Of a stretch of DNA of 40,140 nucleotides, positions 8,474-16,491 are shown in pieces. The notes under the pieces are model-generated. The model had not been told where the DNA came from and made no database searches. It was given only the letters and a program-made list of their open reading frames with translations. Where the stretch lies: contig CAMYZO010000025.1 in assembly GCA_947303855.1 (NCBI GenBank), forward strand, positions 1 to 40,140, read 5' to 3'. Origin of the DNA: an uncultured Prevotellaceae bacterium (GTDB lineage Bacteria; Bacteroidota; Bacteroidia; Bacteroidales; Bacteroidaceae). Positions within the stretch are counted from its first letter, which is position 1. Every line of letters begins with the position of its first letter. The position numbers and the translations under genes are program-made.

Positions 8474-8575
8474 AAATTGATAATTGTGAATTGTGAATTG
8501 TTAATTGTGAATTGTTAATTGTGAATTGTGAATTGTGAATTGTTAATTGTGAATTGAAAATCGTAAATCGTAAAT
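8464..8575 (+). repeat. Tandem heptamer array (16 units) before hlyD
   Basis: Sixteen consecutive 7-base units of the form (T/C)GnnAAT run without interruption: units vary only at the inner positions (TGTGAAT, TGTTAAT, TGAAAAT, CGTAAAT). The first unit lies in the last codons of tolC, including part of its stop, and the last two units (CGTAAAT twice) end 7 bases before the hlyD ATG. No Shine-Dalgarno site is present there. Related motifs occur before rmlB and lutB. The array is too regular to be ordinary spacer and looks prone to length change by slippage. Confidence 0.9.
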
Positions 8576-8582
8576 AAAAACT

Positions 8583-9569
8583 ATGTCAGCAGCAAAACAA
8601 CAGCATAACAACATCCTGCTCGCCATCGTAGGCTTTGTGGCAGTAGTCATTATCGTTGCCTTGATAGGATTCTTTGCCCTGGGGCGCGATCCCGAGTTGA
8701 TGCAGGGACAGGTGGAGGTGTCAGAGTACCGCGTGTCGAGCAAGGTGCCCGGTCGCATCCTGGAGATACGTGTGAAGGAGGGCGACTACGTGAAGGTGGG
8801 CGATACGCTGGCCATCATCGATGCCCCTGAGGTGCGGGCCAAGATGGAGCAGGCACGTGGCGCAGAGAGTGCCGCCGCCGCCCTGGAGCTGAAGGCCCAG
8901 AACGGTGCCCGCGAGGAGCAGGTGCGCGGCGCCTTCCAGGTGCTGCAGCAGGCCAAGGCCGGACTGGAGATTGCCGAGAAGTCATACAACCGCGTGCAGC
9001 GCCTCTTCGACGAGGGTGTCCTCTCTGCCCAGAAGCGCGACGAGGCCTTTGCCCAGTACAAGGCGATGGAGGCTCAGTGCAAGGCCGCCCAGAGCCAGTA
9101 CGACATGGCTGTCAACGGTGCCCGCCGCGAGGATAAGATGGCAGCGCAGGCACAGGTCAGCCGTGCCCGTGGTGCCGTCAACGAGGTCAGCTCCTATCTT
9201 GGCGAGACCGTGCAGACGGCCCAGATGGAGGGCGAGGTCAGTGCCATCTATCCCAAGGTGGGCGAGCTGGTAGGCACCGGCAGCCCTATCATGACCATCT
9301 CGATGATGGACGACCTGTGGGGCACGTTCAACGTCCGTGAAGACCAGCTTGGCGGCATGAACATCGGTACGGAGTTCACGGCTTTCGTACCCGCCTTCAA
9401 CAAGGACGTGAAGATGAAGGTCTACTATATGAAGGACCAGGGCTCCTACGCTGTCTGGAAGGCTACGAAGGCCAACGGCCAGTACGACCTGAAGACCTTC
9501 GAGGTGAAGGCCCGTCCCGTAGAGAAGTTTGAGGGCCTGCGCCCGGGCATGACACTGGTGGTGAAGTAG
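8583..9569 (+). CDS. HlyD/EmrA-type membrane fusion (adaptor) protein
   Basis: A 328-residue protein with a short cytoplasmic N-terminus, one membrane helix (about residues 11-34), a lipoyl-like half-motif (VSSKVPGRILEIRVKEGDYVKVGDTLAIID), an alpha-helical hairpin of about 110 residues rich in Ala, Gln, Arg and Lys, the second lipoyl half (GEVSAIYPKVGELVGTGSPIMTI) and a beta-barrel domain ending RPGMTLVVK. Such adaptors bridge an inner-membrane transporter and TolC. The neighbours on both sides supply these partners. Start at 8583 follows the heptamer array directly. Substrate unknown. Confidence 0.9.
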   Translation: MSAAKQQHNNILLAIVGFVAVVIIVALIGFFALGRDPELMQGQVEVSEYRVSSKVPGRILEIRVKEGDYVKVGDTLAIIDAPEVRAKMEQARGAESAAAALELKAQNGAREEQVRGAFQVLQQAKAGLEIAEKSYNRVQRLFDEGVLSAQKRDEAFAQYKAMEAQCKAAQSQYDMAVNGARREDKMAAQAQVSRARGAVNEVSSYLGETVQTAQMEGEVSAIYPKVGELVGTGSPIMTISMMDDLWGTFNVREDQLGGMNIGTEFTAFVPAFNKDVKMKVYYMKDQGSYAVWKATKANGQYDLKTFEVKARPVEKFEGLRPGMTLVVK

Positions 9570-9579
9570 AGTCCTGACC

Positions 9580-10749
9580 GTGGAAAGTCTGCAAAACATC
9601 TGGCGCGTGATGCTCCGCGAGATGCGTATTCTCTGGAAGAATCACATCTTCGGTTTCTGCATGGTGGTGTTCCCCATTGCAGTGATGCTCTTTTTCACGT
9701 CGCTGCTCGACGAGGGACAGCCGGCGGAGTTGCCCGTGGGCGTGGTTGACCTCGACAACACGTCAACCACACGCGCCCTGGCTCATAGGCTCGACGCGTT
9801 CCAAAGCTCGAAGGTGGTTGCCCGCTATCCCAGCATGGCCGAGGCGCGCCATGCCATGCAGCGCAACGAAATCTACGGCTTCCTCTATATGCCTAAGGGC
9901 ACCACAGAAAAACTGCTGTCGGCCCGCCAGCCCAAGATTTCCTATTATTACGGTCTGACGTCGCTCACGTCGGGCGCCCTGGTCATGAAAGACCTGAAGA
10001 CCATCTCTACCCTCGGCTCGGCTGCCGTCGGACAGGCTACCCTGAGGGCCCGTGGTGCCACCGACGCCCAGATACAGTCGTTCCTGCAGCCCATACGCGT
10101 CGACCTGCACCAGGTGGCTAATCCCTGGGCCAACTATAACGTCTACCTCTCAACGGTCTTTGTGCCGGGCGTCATCATGCTGTTCATTTTCCTGATTACG
10201 GCCTACTCCATAGGTGTGGAACTGAAGTTCGGCCGTTCCAAGGAGTGGGTGGCCATGGCCGACGGCAACATGCTGGTGGCAATCCTCGGCAAATTCCTGC
10301 CCCATACGCTTATCTGGCTGGCCATCGTCTTCGGCTACGAGCACTATATCTACGGCGTGCTCCACTTCCCCCATGAGGGTGGGGCATGGACCATCGTGCT
10401 GCTCAGCCTGCTGCAGGTGTTTGCCGCACAGGGCTTTGGCATCTTCGTCTTCGGTCTGATGCCGTCGCTGCGCATGTCTATGAGCGTCTGCTCGCTCTGG
10501 GCTGTACTCTCGTTCTCCATGGCAGGCTCGGCCTTCCCCATCATGGGCATGGATGCGCCGCTGCAGTCGCTGTCGTGGCTGTTCCCGCTGCGCCATTACT
10601 ATATGCTCTACCAGATTACGGTGTTCAACGGCTATCCGCTGCTCGAGGCGTGGTTCCATCTCACGGCGCTGGCATTCTTCTGCCTGCTGCCCTGGCTGGT
10701 CATCCGTAAAATCAAAAACGCAATGCTGAATTATGTCTATATTCCATAA
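9580..10749 (+). CDS. ABC-2 type transporter permease (first of pair)
   Basis: A 389-residue permease of the ABC2_membrane_3 kind: one N-terminal membrane helix (about 24-42), a periplasmic domain of about 140 residues, then five or six C-terminal helices (from about residue 190) ending in LVIRKIKNAMLNYVYIP. Initiates at GTG, 10 bases after the hlyD stop; no ATG upstream fits. It resembles YhhJ/YbhS/YbhR-type permeases that work with an HlyD adaptor and TolC. No ATP-binding subunit is encoded next to it. It overlaps the next permease by 17 bases, suggesting a heterodimer. Confidence 0.88.
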   Translation: MESLQNIWRVMLREMRILWKNHIFGFCMVVFPIAVMLFFTSLLDEGQPAELPVGVVDLDNTSTTRALAHRLDAFQSSKVVARYPSMAEARHAMQRNEIYGFLYMPKGTTEKLLSARQPKISYYYGLTSLTSGALVMKDLKTISTLGSAAVGQATLRARGATDAQIQSFLQPIRVDLHQVANPWANYNVYLSTVFVPGVIMLFIFLITAYSIGVELKFGRSKEWVAMADGNMLVAILGKFLPHTLIWLAIVFGYEHYIYGVLHFPHEGGAWTIVLLSLLQVFAAQGFGIFVFGLMPSLRMSMSVCSLWAVLSFSMAGSAFPIMGMDAPLQSLSWLFPLRHYYMLYQITVFNGYPLLEAWFHLTALAFFCLLPWLVIRKIKNAMLNYVYIP

Positions 10750-11995
10750 CATAGGCCAAGCCATCAGCGATGCCTGCTATATTTGGAGGCAGGAGATGCG
10801 GCAGGTTCTCCGCGACGAGGGCGTGCTCATCTTCTTCATCATTGTGCCGCTGGTCTATCCGCTGCTCTATTCGTGGATATATAATAATGAGGTGGTACGC
10901 GATGTGCCCGTGGTGGTGGTCGACGACAGCCATTCATCGCTCTCACGGCAGTTCATCCGCCGCTGCGATGCCTCGCCCGATGTCAAGGTCTTCTGTTATG
11001 CTGCCGATTTGGACGAGGCCAAGTCGCTCGTCAGCCGCCAGCTGGCCAAGGGCATCTACTATATCCCTGCCGATTTCGACAAGCATCTGAACCGCATGGA
11101 GCAGGCGACCCTTAGCGTCTACTGCGACATGAGTCTCATGCTCACCTATAAGGCTATCTACCAGACGGCCATGGCTGTCACCCAGACCATGGGAGCAGAG
11201 CTGCAGACCAAGCTGTCGCGCCCCAACAGCCGGCGCGAGGCAGAGATAGCGGTGCGCCCCTTAGCTGTCGACGATGTACCCATCTTCAGTCCTGCCGGCG
11301 GCTACGGCACGTCGGTGCTGCCGGCCGTGCTCATCCTGATTCTGCAGCAGACGCTCGTCCTGGGCATCGGCCTGTCGGCAGGCACCGCCCGCGAGAACAA
11401 CCGCTACCATGAGCTCATACCCATCGACCGCCATTATCAGGGTGTCTTCCGCATCATCGGCGGCAAGGCCATGTGCTACTTCATGATTTACGCCGTCATG
11501 GCGGCCTATCTCACCACCGCCGTTCCGCGCTTCTTCTCGTTTGTGCAGCTGGCCCCCTGGCAGGATCTGCTGTTGCTGATGCTGCCTTACACCCTGGCCT
11601 GCATCTTCTTCGGCATGATTGTGTCGTGTATCGTCCGCTATCGCGAGAATGTCATGCTGCTCATGGTGTTCGTCTCCGTGCCCCTGCTGTTCCTCAGTGG
11701 TGTCAGCTGGCCGCAGTCCAACATCCCCAATTTCTGGCAGAGCATCTCATGGCTCTTCCCCTCCACCTTCGGCGTACGGGCATACGTCCGCATGAACACG
11801 ATGGGCGCCACCCTCAACGATGTCATCCTTGAGTACCGTCTGCTCTGGCTTCAGGCTTTCCTCTATTTCGTAGTGGCCTGCCTCGTCTACCGCCACCAGA
11901 TTGTCATCTCCCGCCGCAACGCCCTGGAGCGCCTCGACCGCATAGGCCGCAAGCTGGAGGTGGTTGAAAAGATACGGCGTCGCAAGAAGAAGTAA
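10733..11995 (+). CDS. ABC-2 type transporter permease (second of pair)
   Basis: A 420-residue protein with the same plan as its upstream neighbour: N-terminal helix (about 35-52, VLIFFIIVPLVYPLLYSWIY), large periplasmic domain, and a C-terminal membrane block (about 195-390) with the SWLFPSTFGVRAY segment typical of ABC-2 exporters; the tail is strongly basic (RRRKKK). It overlaps the first permease by 17 bases. With TolC and HlyD it would form a tripartite efflux or secretion complex. The missing ATPase must be supplied from elsewhere or the pair works in another way. The gene converges on the AAA ATPase gene with 19 bases between the stops. Confidence 0.88.
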   Translation: MSIFHNIGQAISDACYIWRQEMRQVLRDEGVLIFFIIVPLVYPLLYSWIYNNEVVRDVPVVVVDDSHSSLSRQFIRRCDASPDVKVFCYAADLDEAKSLVSRQLAKGIYYIPADFDKHLNRMEQATLSVYCDMSLMLTYKAIYQTAMAVTQTMGAELQTKLSRPNSRREAEIAVRPLAVDDVPIFSPAGGYGTSVLPAVLILILQQTLVLGIGLSAGTARENNRYHELIPIDRHYQGVFRIIGGKAMCYFMIYAVMAAYLTTAVPRFFSFVQLAPWQDLLLLMLPYTLACIFFGMIVSCIVRYRENVMLLMVFVSVPLLFLSGVSWPQSNIPNFWQSISWLFPSTFGVRAYVRMNTMGATLNDVILEYRLLWLQAFLYFVVACLVYRHQIVISRRNALERLDRIGRKLEVVEKIRRRKKK

Positions 11996-12014
11996 CACTA
12001 TTTGTTTTAATGAT

Positions 12015-13460
12015 TTATGCTTGAAAGAGGTCATCGATATTCACTTCGTTATTGATACTTTGCCACCCCGCATTGTGTACTACTCCCGAAGAAGTGACCA
12101 TTGTCAGTTGAAGGGACTTGTTGGTGCCAGTAAACTCACGGAATGTGTCGCGCCGTTCCAACATTCGCCCAGCATATTCTGGAGAAATGGTAAAGGGCTT
12201 GTTGGTGAACTTCATCTCGCAGAGGTTGATGGTCTTATCTCCACGGTCAATAATCAGGTCTATCTGGGCACCCTTATGTTCTTCACCATCCTTTCCGATA
12301 AATGGCTTGCACGACCATGAACATACATTTGTCAGGATGCCGCTGATGCCTAACTTATGCTTGATTTGAGGAATATGGTGCAGGCAGACCTGTTCAAAAG
12401 CATAGCCCTCCCAAGTGGAAATGTCCTGTCCTAAGTGACTCCAGTAGTGTTCGTCACCTCCATGATAGTTCTTGACGAAGCGGAGATAGAACAAAGAATA
12501 GAGGTCTGTAAGCTGATACATCACGTCGCGTTCAGCTTTCCCGAATGCATTATAGCTGCGTATAAAGTCACAGTTACACAAATCATCGAGTACGTCGGAA
12601 AAATAGCCGTTGTCTTCTGTACCTATTTCCCGGATCAGTTCCTTTCTTGTCATGCCTTTCATCTGCTTTGAAAGGACTTCAACTACTCGCCGATAGAGGC
12701 GTGACTCTTTAAAAAGAGACTTATAGAGAAAATGATATTCTTTCTGTAGTGGTGCATTCTCTGAAAAGAACAAGGCATCAATGTTCTGAGCAACGCTCAT
12801 GCTCTGGCTCATCATATCAAGGTAGTAAGGGGTTCCACCAAGCGACATATAGATTTGAATGATATGCTGACGGGAAAGATCGAAACCTCGCAACTTCAGG
12901 AACTCCTCTGTCTCACTGAGATTGAATGGTCGTAAATAGATTTGCTTCGTTACGCGGTTATGCAGTCCACCCTTATCGCCAAGCAACTTGTTGGTCATCC
13001 AGGTTGTTGCCGATCCGCAAACAATTAATTTAATATTGTCTTGTTTCGAGGCCCAGCCATTCCAAAACAAATCAAAAGCTTTCAGAAATCGCGAACGGGG
13101 CGTATCGAGCCATGGCAGTTCATCAATGAATATGTCTATCCGTTCCTTGTCGAGCAGCGTCTCTAAATATTCGCGTAACATGAGGAATGCCGACATCCAA
13201 TCCTTGGGAACTTTGTATTTCCTTTTAGCATAGATGCCCAACTGAGTGGCAAAGTTTGTCAACTGTTCCTTGCGGGTTCCTTCGTAGATGCCAGTAGTAA
13301 AAAAATCATATCTGGCTGCAAACGTTTTGTCAACAAGAAATGTCTTACCAATACGCCTGCGTCCATAGACAGCAACCAACTCAGCCTTAGGTGAACTGAT
13401 TATTTCCTGCAGGAGCGCCATTTCATGCTGCCTGCCTACCATGATGTTTTTCTTCTCCAT
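12015..13460 (-). CDS. AAA-type ATPase with C-terminal DUF234/nuclease-like domain
   Basis: A 481-residue protein of the archaeal-type ATPase family: Walker A GRRRIGKT (33-40), Walker B IDIFIDE (108-114) and a sensor region IVCGSATTWM (146-155), then a winged-helix-like middle part. The C-terminal part (about 345-481) resembles DUF234 and carries a PD-(D/E)XK-like set: Glu351 or Glu356, Asp401 in QIDLIID and Glu415/Lys417 in LCEMKF. The biochemical role of this family is not settled; copies are scattered, patchy and often linked to horizontal transfer. Here base composition is visibly more AT-rich than all neighbours, the gene stands alone against them, and its upstream side is a repeat-rich non-coding block, all signs of acquired DNA. 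An in-frame start at MVGRQHEM (codon 7) is also possible. Confidence 0.85.
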   Translation of the reverse strand: MEKKNIMVGRQHEMALLQEIISSPKAELVAVYGRRRIGKTFLVDKTFAARYDFFTTGIYEGTRKEQLTNFATQLGIYAKRKYKVPKDWMSAFLMLREYLETLLDKERIDIFIDELPWLDTPRSRFLKAFDLFWNGWASKQDNIKLIVCGSATTWMTNKLLGDKGGLHNRVTKQIYLRPFNLSETEEFLKLRGFDLSRQHIIQIYMSLGGTPYYLDMMSQSMSVAQNIDALFFSENAPLQKEYHFLYKSLFKESRLYRRVVEVLSKQMKGMTRKELIREIGTEDNGYFSDVLDDLCNCDFIRSYNAFGKAERDVMYQLTDLYSLFYLRFVKNYHGGDEHYWSHLGQDISTWEGYAFEQVCLHHIPQIKHKLGISGILTNVCSWSCKPFIGKDGEEHKGAQIDLIIDRGDKTINLCEMKFTNKPFTISPEYAGRMLERRDTFREFTGTNKSLQLTMVTSSGVVHNAGWQSINNEVNIDDLFQA

Positions 13461-13532
13461 ACCCGATAGCCTTTAATTTGGTGCAAAGATAATATTTCTA
13501 ATTGAAAGAAAGAAGAAAAATGTGCTTATTTT

Positions 13533-13569
13533 ACTGCGGTAACCCACTTTTTTTTCGGGTTACCGCAGT
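13533..13569. repeat. Perfect 13-bp inverted repeat
   Basis: The arm ACTGCGGTAACCC (13533-13545) is repeated as its exact reverse complement at 13557-13569, with an 11-base loop containing eight T. It lies 73 bases upstream of the AAA ATPase start and upstream of that gene's likely promoter. Neither side has a T-tract outside the stem, so it does not look like an intrinsic terminator. Confidence 0.8.
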
Positions 13570-13872
13570 GTTTCACGCTTCTTTTTGGCATCTGTCCGTC
13601 TTGTCGTTGGTCATCAGTCGATGGTAAAATCCAGCTGCAAAGATAGTCAGCCGTGGCCATTGGAGCAAGCACATGAACGGTGCGGGAAGAATCCTGAAAG
13701 CATAAATGCCAGTAGTCCAGCGGGTTACGGCTGTCGTTGCGCCCTTTCACCCTCGCCCTATATATTACACGGATAACTGACACCCGGCTCACCCGACACT
13801 TAACTCCCTGACTGACAGACAGGTTAGGCCAACAGTCAGGTGACACCCAAGTCTCACCCAGCCCCTCACCCG

Positions 13873-13914
13873 AAAATCCCGGCCTCTCATCCGGACGAGA
13901 GGCCGGGATTTTTT
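13873..13914. terminator. Strong GC-rich hairpin, probable bidirectional terminator
   Basis: A perfect 16-bp stem (13873-13888 with 13897-13912; core ATCCCGGCCTCTC) with an 8-base loop, followed on the plus strand by six T and preceded by four A, hence a shorter T-tract on the minus strand. It lies about 325 bases beyond the GH2 stop and is the first strong hairpin available to end the folA-to-GH2 transcript. Confidence 0.6.
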
Positions 13915-13929
13915 CATGAGAGGCTGGGA

Positions 13930-14092
13930 GATTTCGTAACGGCTCAGTCATGCCACATAAAACACAAAAAGGGGAGATATAAGGACAAAAATCTTCAAAA
14001 ATTCAACAAAAATCTTTTTACGCGCAGCCATTTTCGTAAGATTTTTGAAGATTTTTGTCCTAAAAGCCTGCCGACTGAGCAGTTACGAGATT
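13930..14092. repeat. Two-level palindrome: 21-bp perfect inverted repeat inside a 20-bp imperfect one
   Basis: Inner arms: 13982-14002 and 14041-14061 are exact reverse complements over 21 bases (starting AGGACAAAAATC), with a 38-base spacer. Inside the spacer a second copy of CAAAAATCTT (left) and the bases CGTAAGATTTTT (right) allow further pairing. Outer arms: 13930-13949 and 14073-14092 match at 17 of 20 positions in inverted orientation (core GCTCAGTC/GACTGAGC). The spacing makes one large potential cruciform of about 160 bp. Confidence 0.85.
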
Positions 14093-14238
14093 CCTATTGG
14101 GTGTTAGTTTAGGTGGCACCCAACTCCATTTTCTTGCACCCAAAATGACACTGACTATCAGGCTGTTATACCCCTGGGTGTCAGAGGTGAGGGTTGTTTT
14201 TGGGTTGGCTATATAGCTATGGTCTTATCGCGATTGCC

Positions 14239-16491
14239 CTATGGCAAAAAGGGGAACTGTAACCGCAGGGTGGCAGTCTTCAGCTGCTCGCCCTGAATGC
14301 TAACGGTGACCTTGCCTTTTTTTCCCGTGCTCCTCAGCACCAGCAGGGCACGGCCCTTCCAGGCCTGGTGCTGGCTGTCGGTATAGGGGTCGCAATCCTT
14401 GATGTCGGCATTGCCAAAGGCGACGATGGTGGCGGGACCGCTGACGCTGGCCTTCAGGCGGTTGGCGGCGGTGGGGTTCACCATGCCGTTGGCATCCACC
14501 AGTTCGACGGTGACAAACGCCAGGTCCTGACCGTCGGCCTTCAGTGGCTGGTGGTCAGCCGTCAGTCGCATGGCGACAGGCTCCCCGGCCGTTGTCAGCG
14601 ATACGCTCTCCTTCACATCCTGACCGTCAAGGCCCTCGGCCTTCAGCGTTCCCGGCTGGTAGGGTAGGGTGAAGGTGGCCTGTCCGTCAGTCACCGCCTG
14701 CTCGGCCACCACCTGTCCGTTCAGCGTCAGGCGCACCTTGGGATAGTGAGCATACACCTCCACGTCGATGGGCTTCCCCTCATGGCCCGCCCAGTTCCAG
14801 CTTTCGAACGTAGGCCAGGTGCCCCACATCGTGGTCTTCACCTCGCCGCGGTAGCCGTCGGGCTCGCGCACCGCCATATAGAGGTGCTCGCCGTTGGCGT
14901 TCCACAGCATGCTGCGCCGGTGGCTGACGGGCTTGCGCAGTCCGGTGAGGTCGATGTCGCCGCAGTAGGCTGCATGCCAGGGGTAGAGCGGCTGTGTCCA
15001 GTGCTCGCCGCCGACCTCGCCCTGGTAGTACCAGCGTCCGATGCCCGACTCTCCCAGATAGTCGATGGCTGTCCACACGAAGTCGCCGATGATGTAGGTG
15101 TGGTCCATCGTCATGCGGTAGTTCTTGTAGACGTCACGCGGATAGCTCTCCGTCTGCATCATCACCCGCTCTGGCACACGCTGGTGGTCGCCCTCGGCCT
15201 TGTGAATCATGTAGTTATAGCCCACGATGTCGTGCTCGGCAGCTAAGGGGTCGTAGATGTCCCAGTCGTTGTCCCATGCTGCCAGCGCCGACGTGACGGG
15301 CCGTTGCTGCTCGTCGAGCTGTCGGCAGAGCGTGGCCATCTGATGAGCCGTCTTCACCACCTCAATCTTCTTGCGCTCTATCACCTCGTTGCCTATGGAC
15401 CAGCAGAAGATGCTGGGGTGGTTGCGGTCGCGCAGCACCATCGCCTTCAGGTCCTCCTGCCACCACTGGTCTATCAGCGTGGCGTAGTCGTGGGTGTTCT
15501 TCTTCTCGCGCCAGCCGTCGAAGGCTTCGTCGATGACCAGCAGTCCCAGCTCGTCGCAGGCTCGGAGAAAAGCCTCCGACGGCACGTTGTGCGACGTTCG
15601 CACGGCGTTGAAGCCCGCTTCCTTCAGCAGCCTCACCTTGCGGTACTCAGCCGCATCGAAGGCCGCAGCCCCCAGGATGCCGTTGTCGTGGTGTACGCAG
15701 CCGCCGTTGAGCACGATGGGCTTACCATTGAGCAGCAGCCCCTTGTCGGCCGAGAACGTGACGGTGCGTATGCCGTAGGTAACGGGCAGCACATCACCCC
15801 CGGCCTCGATGGTGGTTGTATAGAGGTAGGGGTCATCGGGTGTCCACAGATGGGGGTTCTCCACGCTGAGGCGCTTGCTCACGGGCTTGCGCCCTCCATC
15901 CTCCGTCACCACCTCGGCCTTGATGTCCACGGTATGGATGTCGGGTGTTGTCACGCTGACGCTCCACTCGTCGATATACTGCCGTGGCGTCGTCAGCAGC
16001 CACACATGGCGGTAGATGCCCGAACCGCTGTACCACCGGCAGTTCTTCTGCTGAGCATTGTCAACGCGCACCTCCACCTCGTTCTTACCTGTCTTTACAT
16101 AGGGCGTGATGTCGACGAAGAACGATGAGTAGCCGTAGGGGTGGCCGCCGGCTTTACTGCCGTTGACATAGACCTCGGCATTCATGTAGACACCCTCGAA
16201 GTACAGGCGCAGGCGCTGGTTCTGGATGGCTTTGTCCAGGGTGAACGACTTGCGGTACCACCCTTTGCCCGTAGGCAGGTAGGCACCGTCGTTGCCTGCC
16301 GGTGCCTCCTTGTCGAAGCTGCCCTCCACGCTCCAGTCGTGCGGCAGGTCCACAGGGCGCCACCTGGTGCTGTCGTTCAATGCAAACTGCCAGCCGCTAT
16401 CAAACAGCTGTTTCCGTGCCACTCCCCTGGCTCCGGCGCATACGGCCACGAGAGCCGCTGCCAATACGCAGATAATCCTTGTTCTCATCAT
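14239..16491 (-). CDS. Glycoside hydrolase family 2 (beta-galactosidase-like)
   Basis: A 750-residue secreted GH2 enzyme with a signal peptide (residues 1-21). Order: sugar-binding jelly-roll domain (about 28-165), a short Ig-like domain (about 175-245), the TIM barrel (about 248-530) with acid/base Glu369 in WSIGNE and nucleophile Glu448 in MMQTESYP, a DUF4982-like domain (about 560-620) and a C-terminal Ig-like domain (about 635-745). Predicted to cleave beta-linked galactose or a related sugar in the periplasm; exact substrate cannot be read. The second domain is only about 40 residues between strand WSVSVTTP and NPHLWTPDDP, clearly shorter than usual. The start overlaps the mrp stop (ATGATGA), so it is translated with mrp; ATG at 16491 or 16488. 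Confidence 0.88.
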   Translation of the reverse strand: MMRTRIICVLAAALVAVCAGARGVARKQLFDSGWQFALNDSTRWRPVDLPHDWSVEGSFDKEAPAGNDGAYLPTGKGWYRKSFTLDKAIQNQRLRLYFEGVYMNAEVYVNGSKAGGHPYGYSSFFVDITPYVKTGKNEVEVRVDNAQQKNCRWYSGSGIYRHVWLLTTPRQYIDEWSVSVTTPDIHTVDIKAEVVTEDGGRKPVSKRLSVENPHLWTPDDPYLYTTTIEAGGDVLPVTYGIRTVTFSADKGLLLNGKPIVLNGGCVHHDNGILGAAAFDAAEYRKVRLLKEAGFNAVRTSHNVPSEAFLRACDELGLLVIDEAFDGWREKKNTHDYATLIDQWWQEDLKAMVLRDRNHPSIFCWSIGNEVIERKKIEVVKTAHQMATLCRQLDEQQRPVTSALAAWDNDWDIYDPLAAEHDIVGYNYMIHKAEGDHQRVPERVMMQTESYPRDVYKNYRMTMDHTYIIGDFVWTAIDYLGESGIGRWYYQGEVGGEHWTQPLYPWHAAYCGDIDLTGLRKPVSHRRSMLWNANGEHLYMAVREPDGYRGEVKTTMWGTWPTFESWNWAGHEGKPIDVEVYAHYPKVRLTLNGQVVAEQAVTDGQATFTLPYQPGTLKAEGLDGQDVKESVSLTTAGEPVAMRLTADHQPLKADGQDLAFVTVELVDANGMVNPTAANRLKASVSGPATIVAFGNADIKDCDPYTDSQHQAWKGRALLVLRSTGKKGKVTVSIQGEQLKTATLRLQFPFLP

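Larger units (their letters stand above)
13461..14238. other. 778-bp non-coding block with nested inverted repeats
   Basis: No convincing gene is present. The block holds: a weak promoter-like TATCTTTG for the AAA gene (minus, 13484-13491); a perfect 13-bp hairpin (13533-13569); a C-rich stretch with repeated CACCC words (13779-13872); an 8-bp inverted repeat (13807-13814/13833-13840); a 16-bp GC-rich hairpin (13873-13912); and a two-level palindrome (13930-14092). On the far side the words turn to both CACCC and GGGTG (14098-14210), so the block as a whole is roughly mirror-like around 14,015-14,022. Possible origins are a decayed mobile element, a structured RNA or a protein-binding region. 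Confidence 0.7.

Noticed and set aside
8464..8575. Heptamer array as CRISPR
   Set aside because: Units are 7 bases, contiguous and without spacers; no cas genes are present.
10150..10764. 204-codon minus-strand frame opposite the ABC permease, and similar long frames opposite cydA, GH2, rmlB and clpA
   Set aside because: Low-complexity His/Arg/Gln or Gly/Val-rich sequences with no family; they are antisense shadows of GC-rich real genes.
13533..13569. Hairpin as intrinsic terminator
   Set aside because: The T-tract is in the loop, not after the stem, and it lies upstream of the only nearby promoter.
13526..13951. 141-codon minus-strand frame across the repeat block
   Set aside because: It runs through several hairpins, is Arg/Ser/Pro rich without any recognisable domain, and its sequence is dictated by the repeats. 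I treat it as chance.
13461..14238. tRNA or integrase attachment site in the island-like block
   Set aside because: I could not fold a tRNA cloverleaf there, and no integrase or direct repeat pair flanks the ATPase gene.
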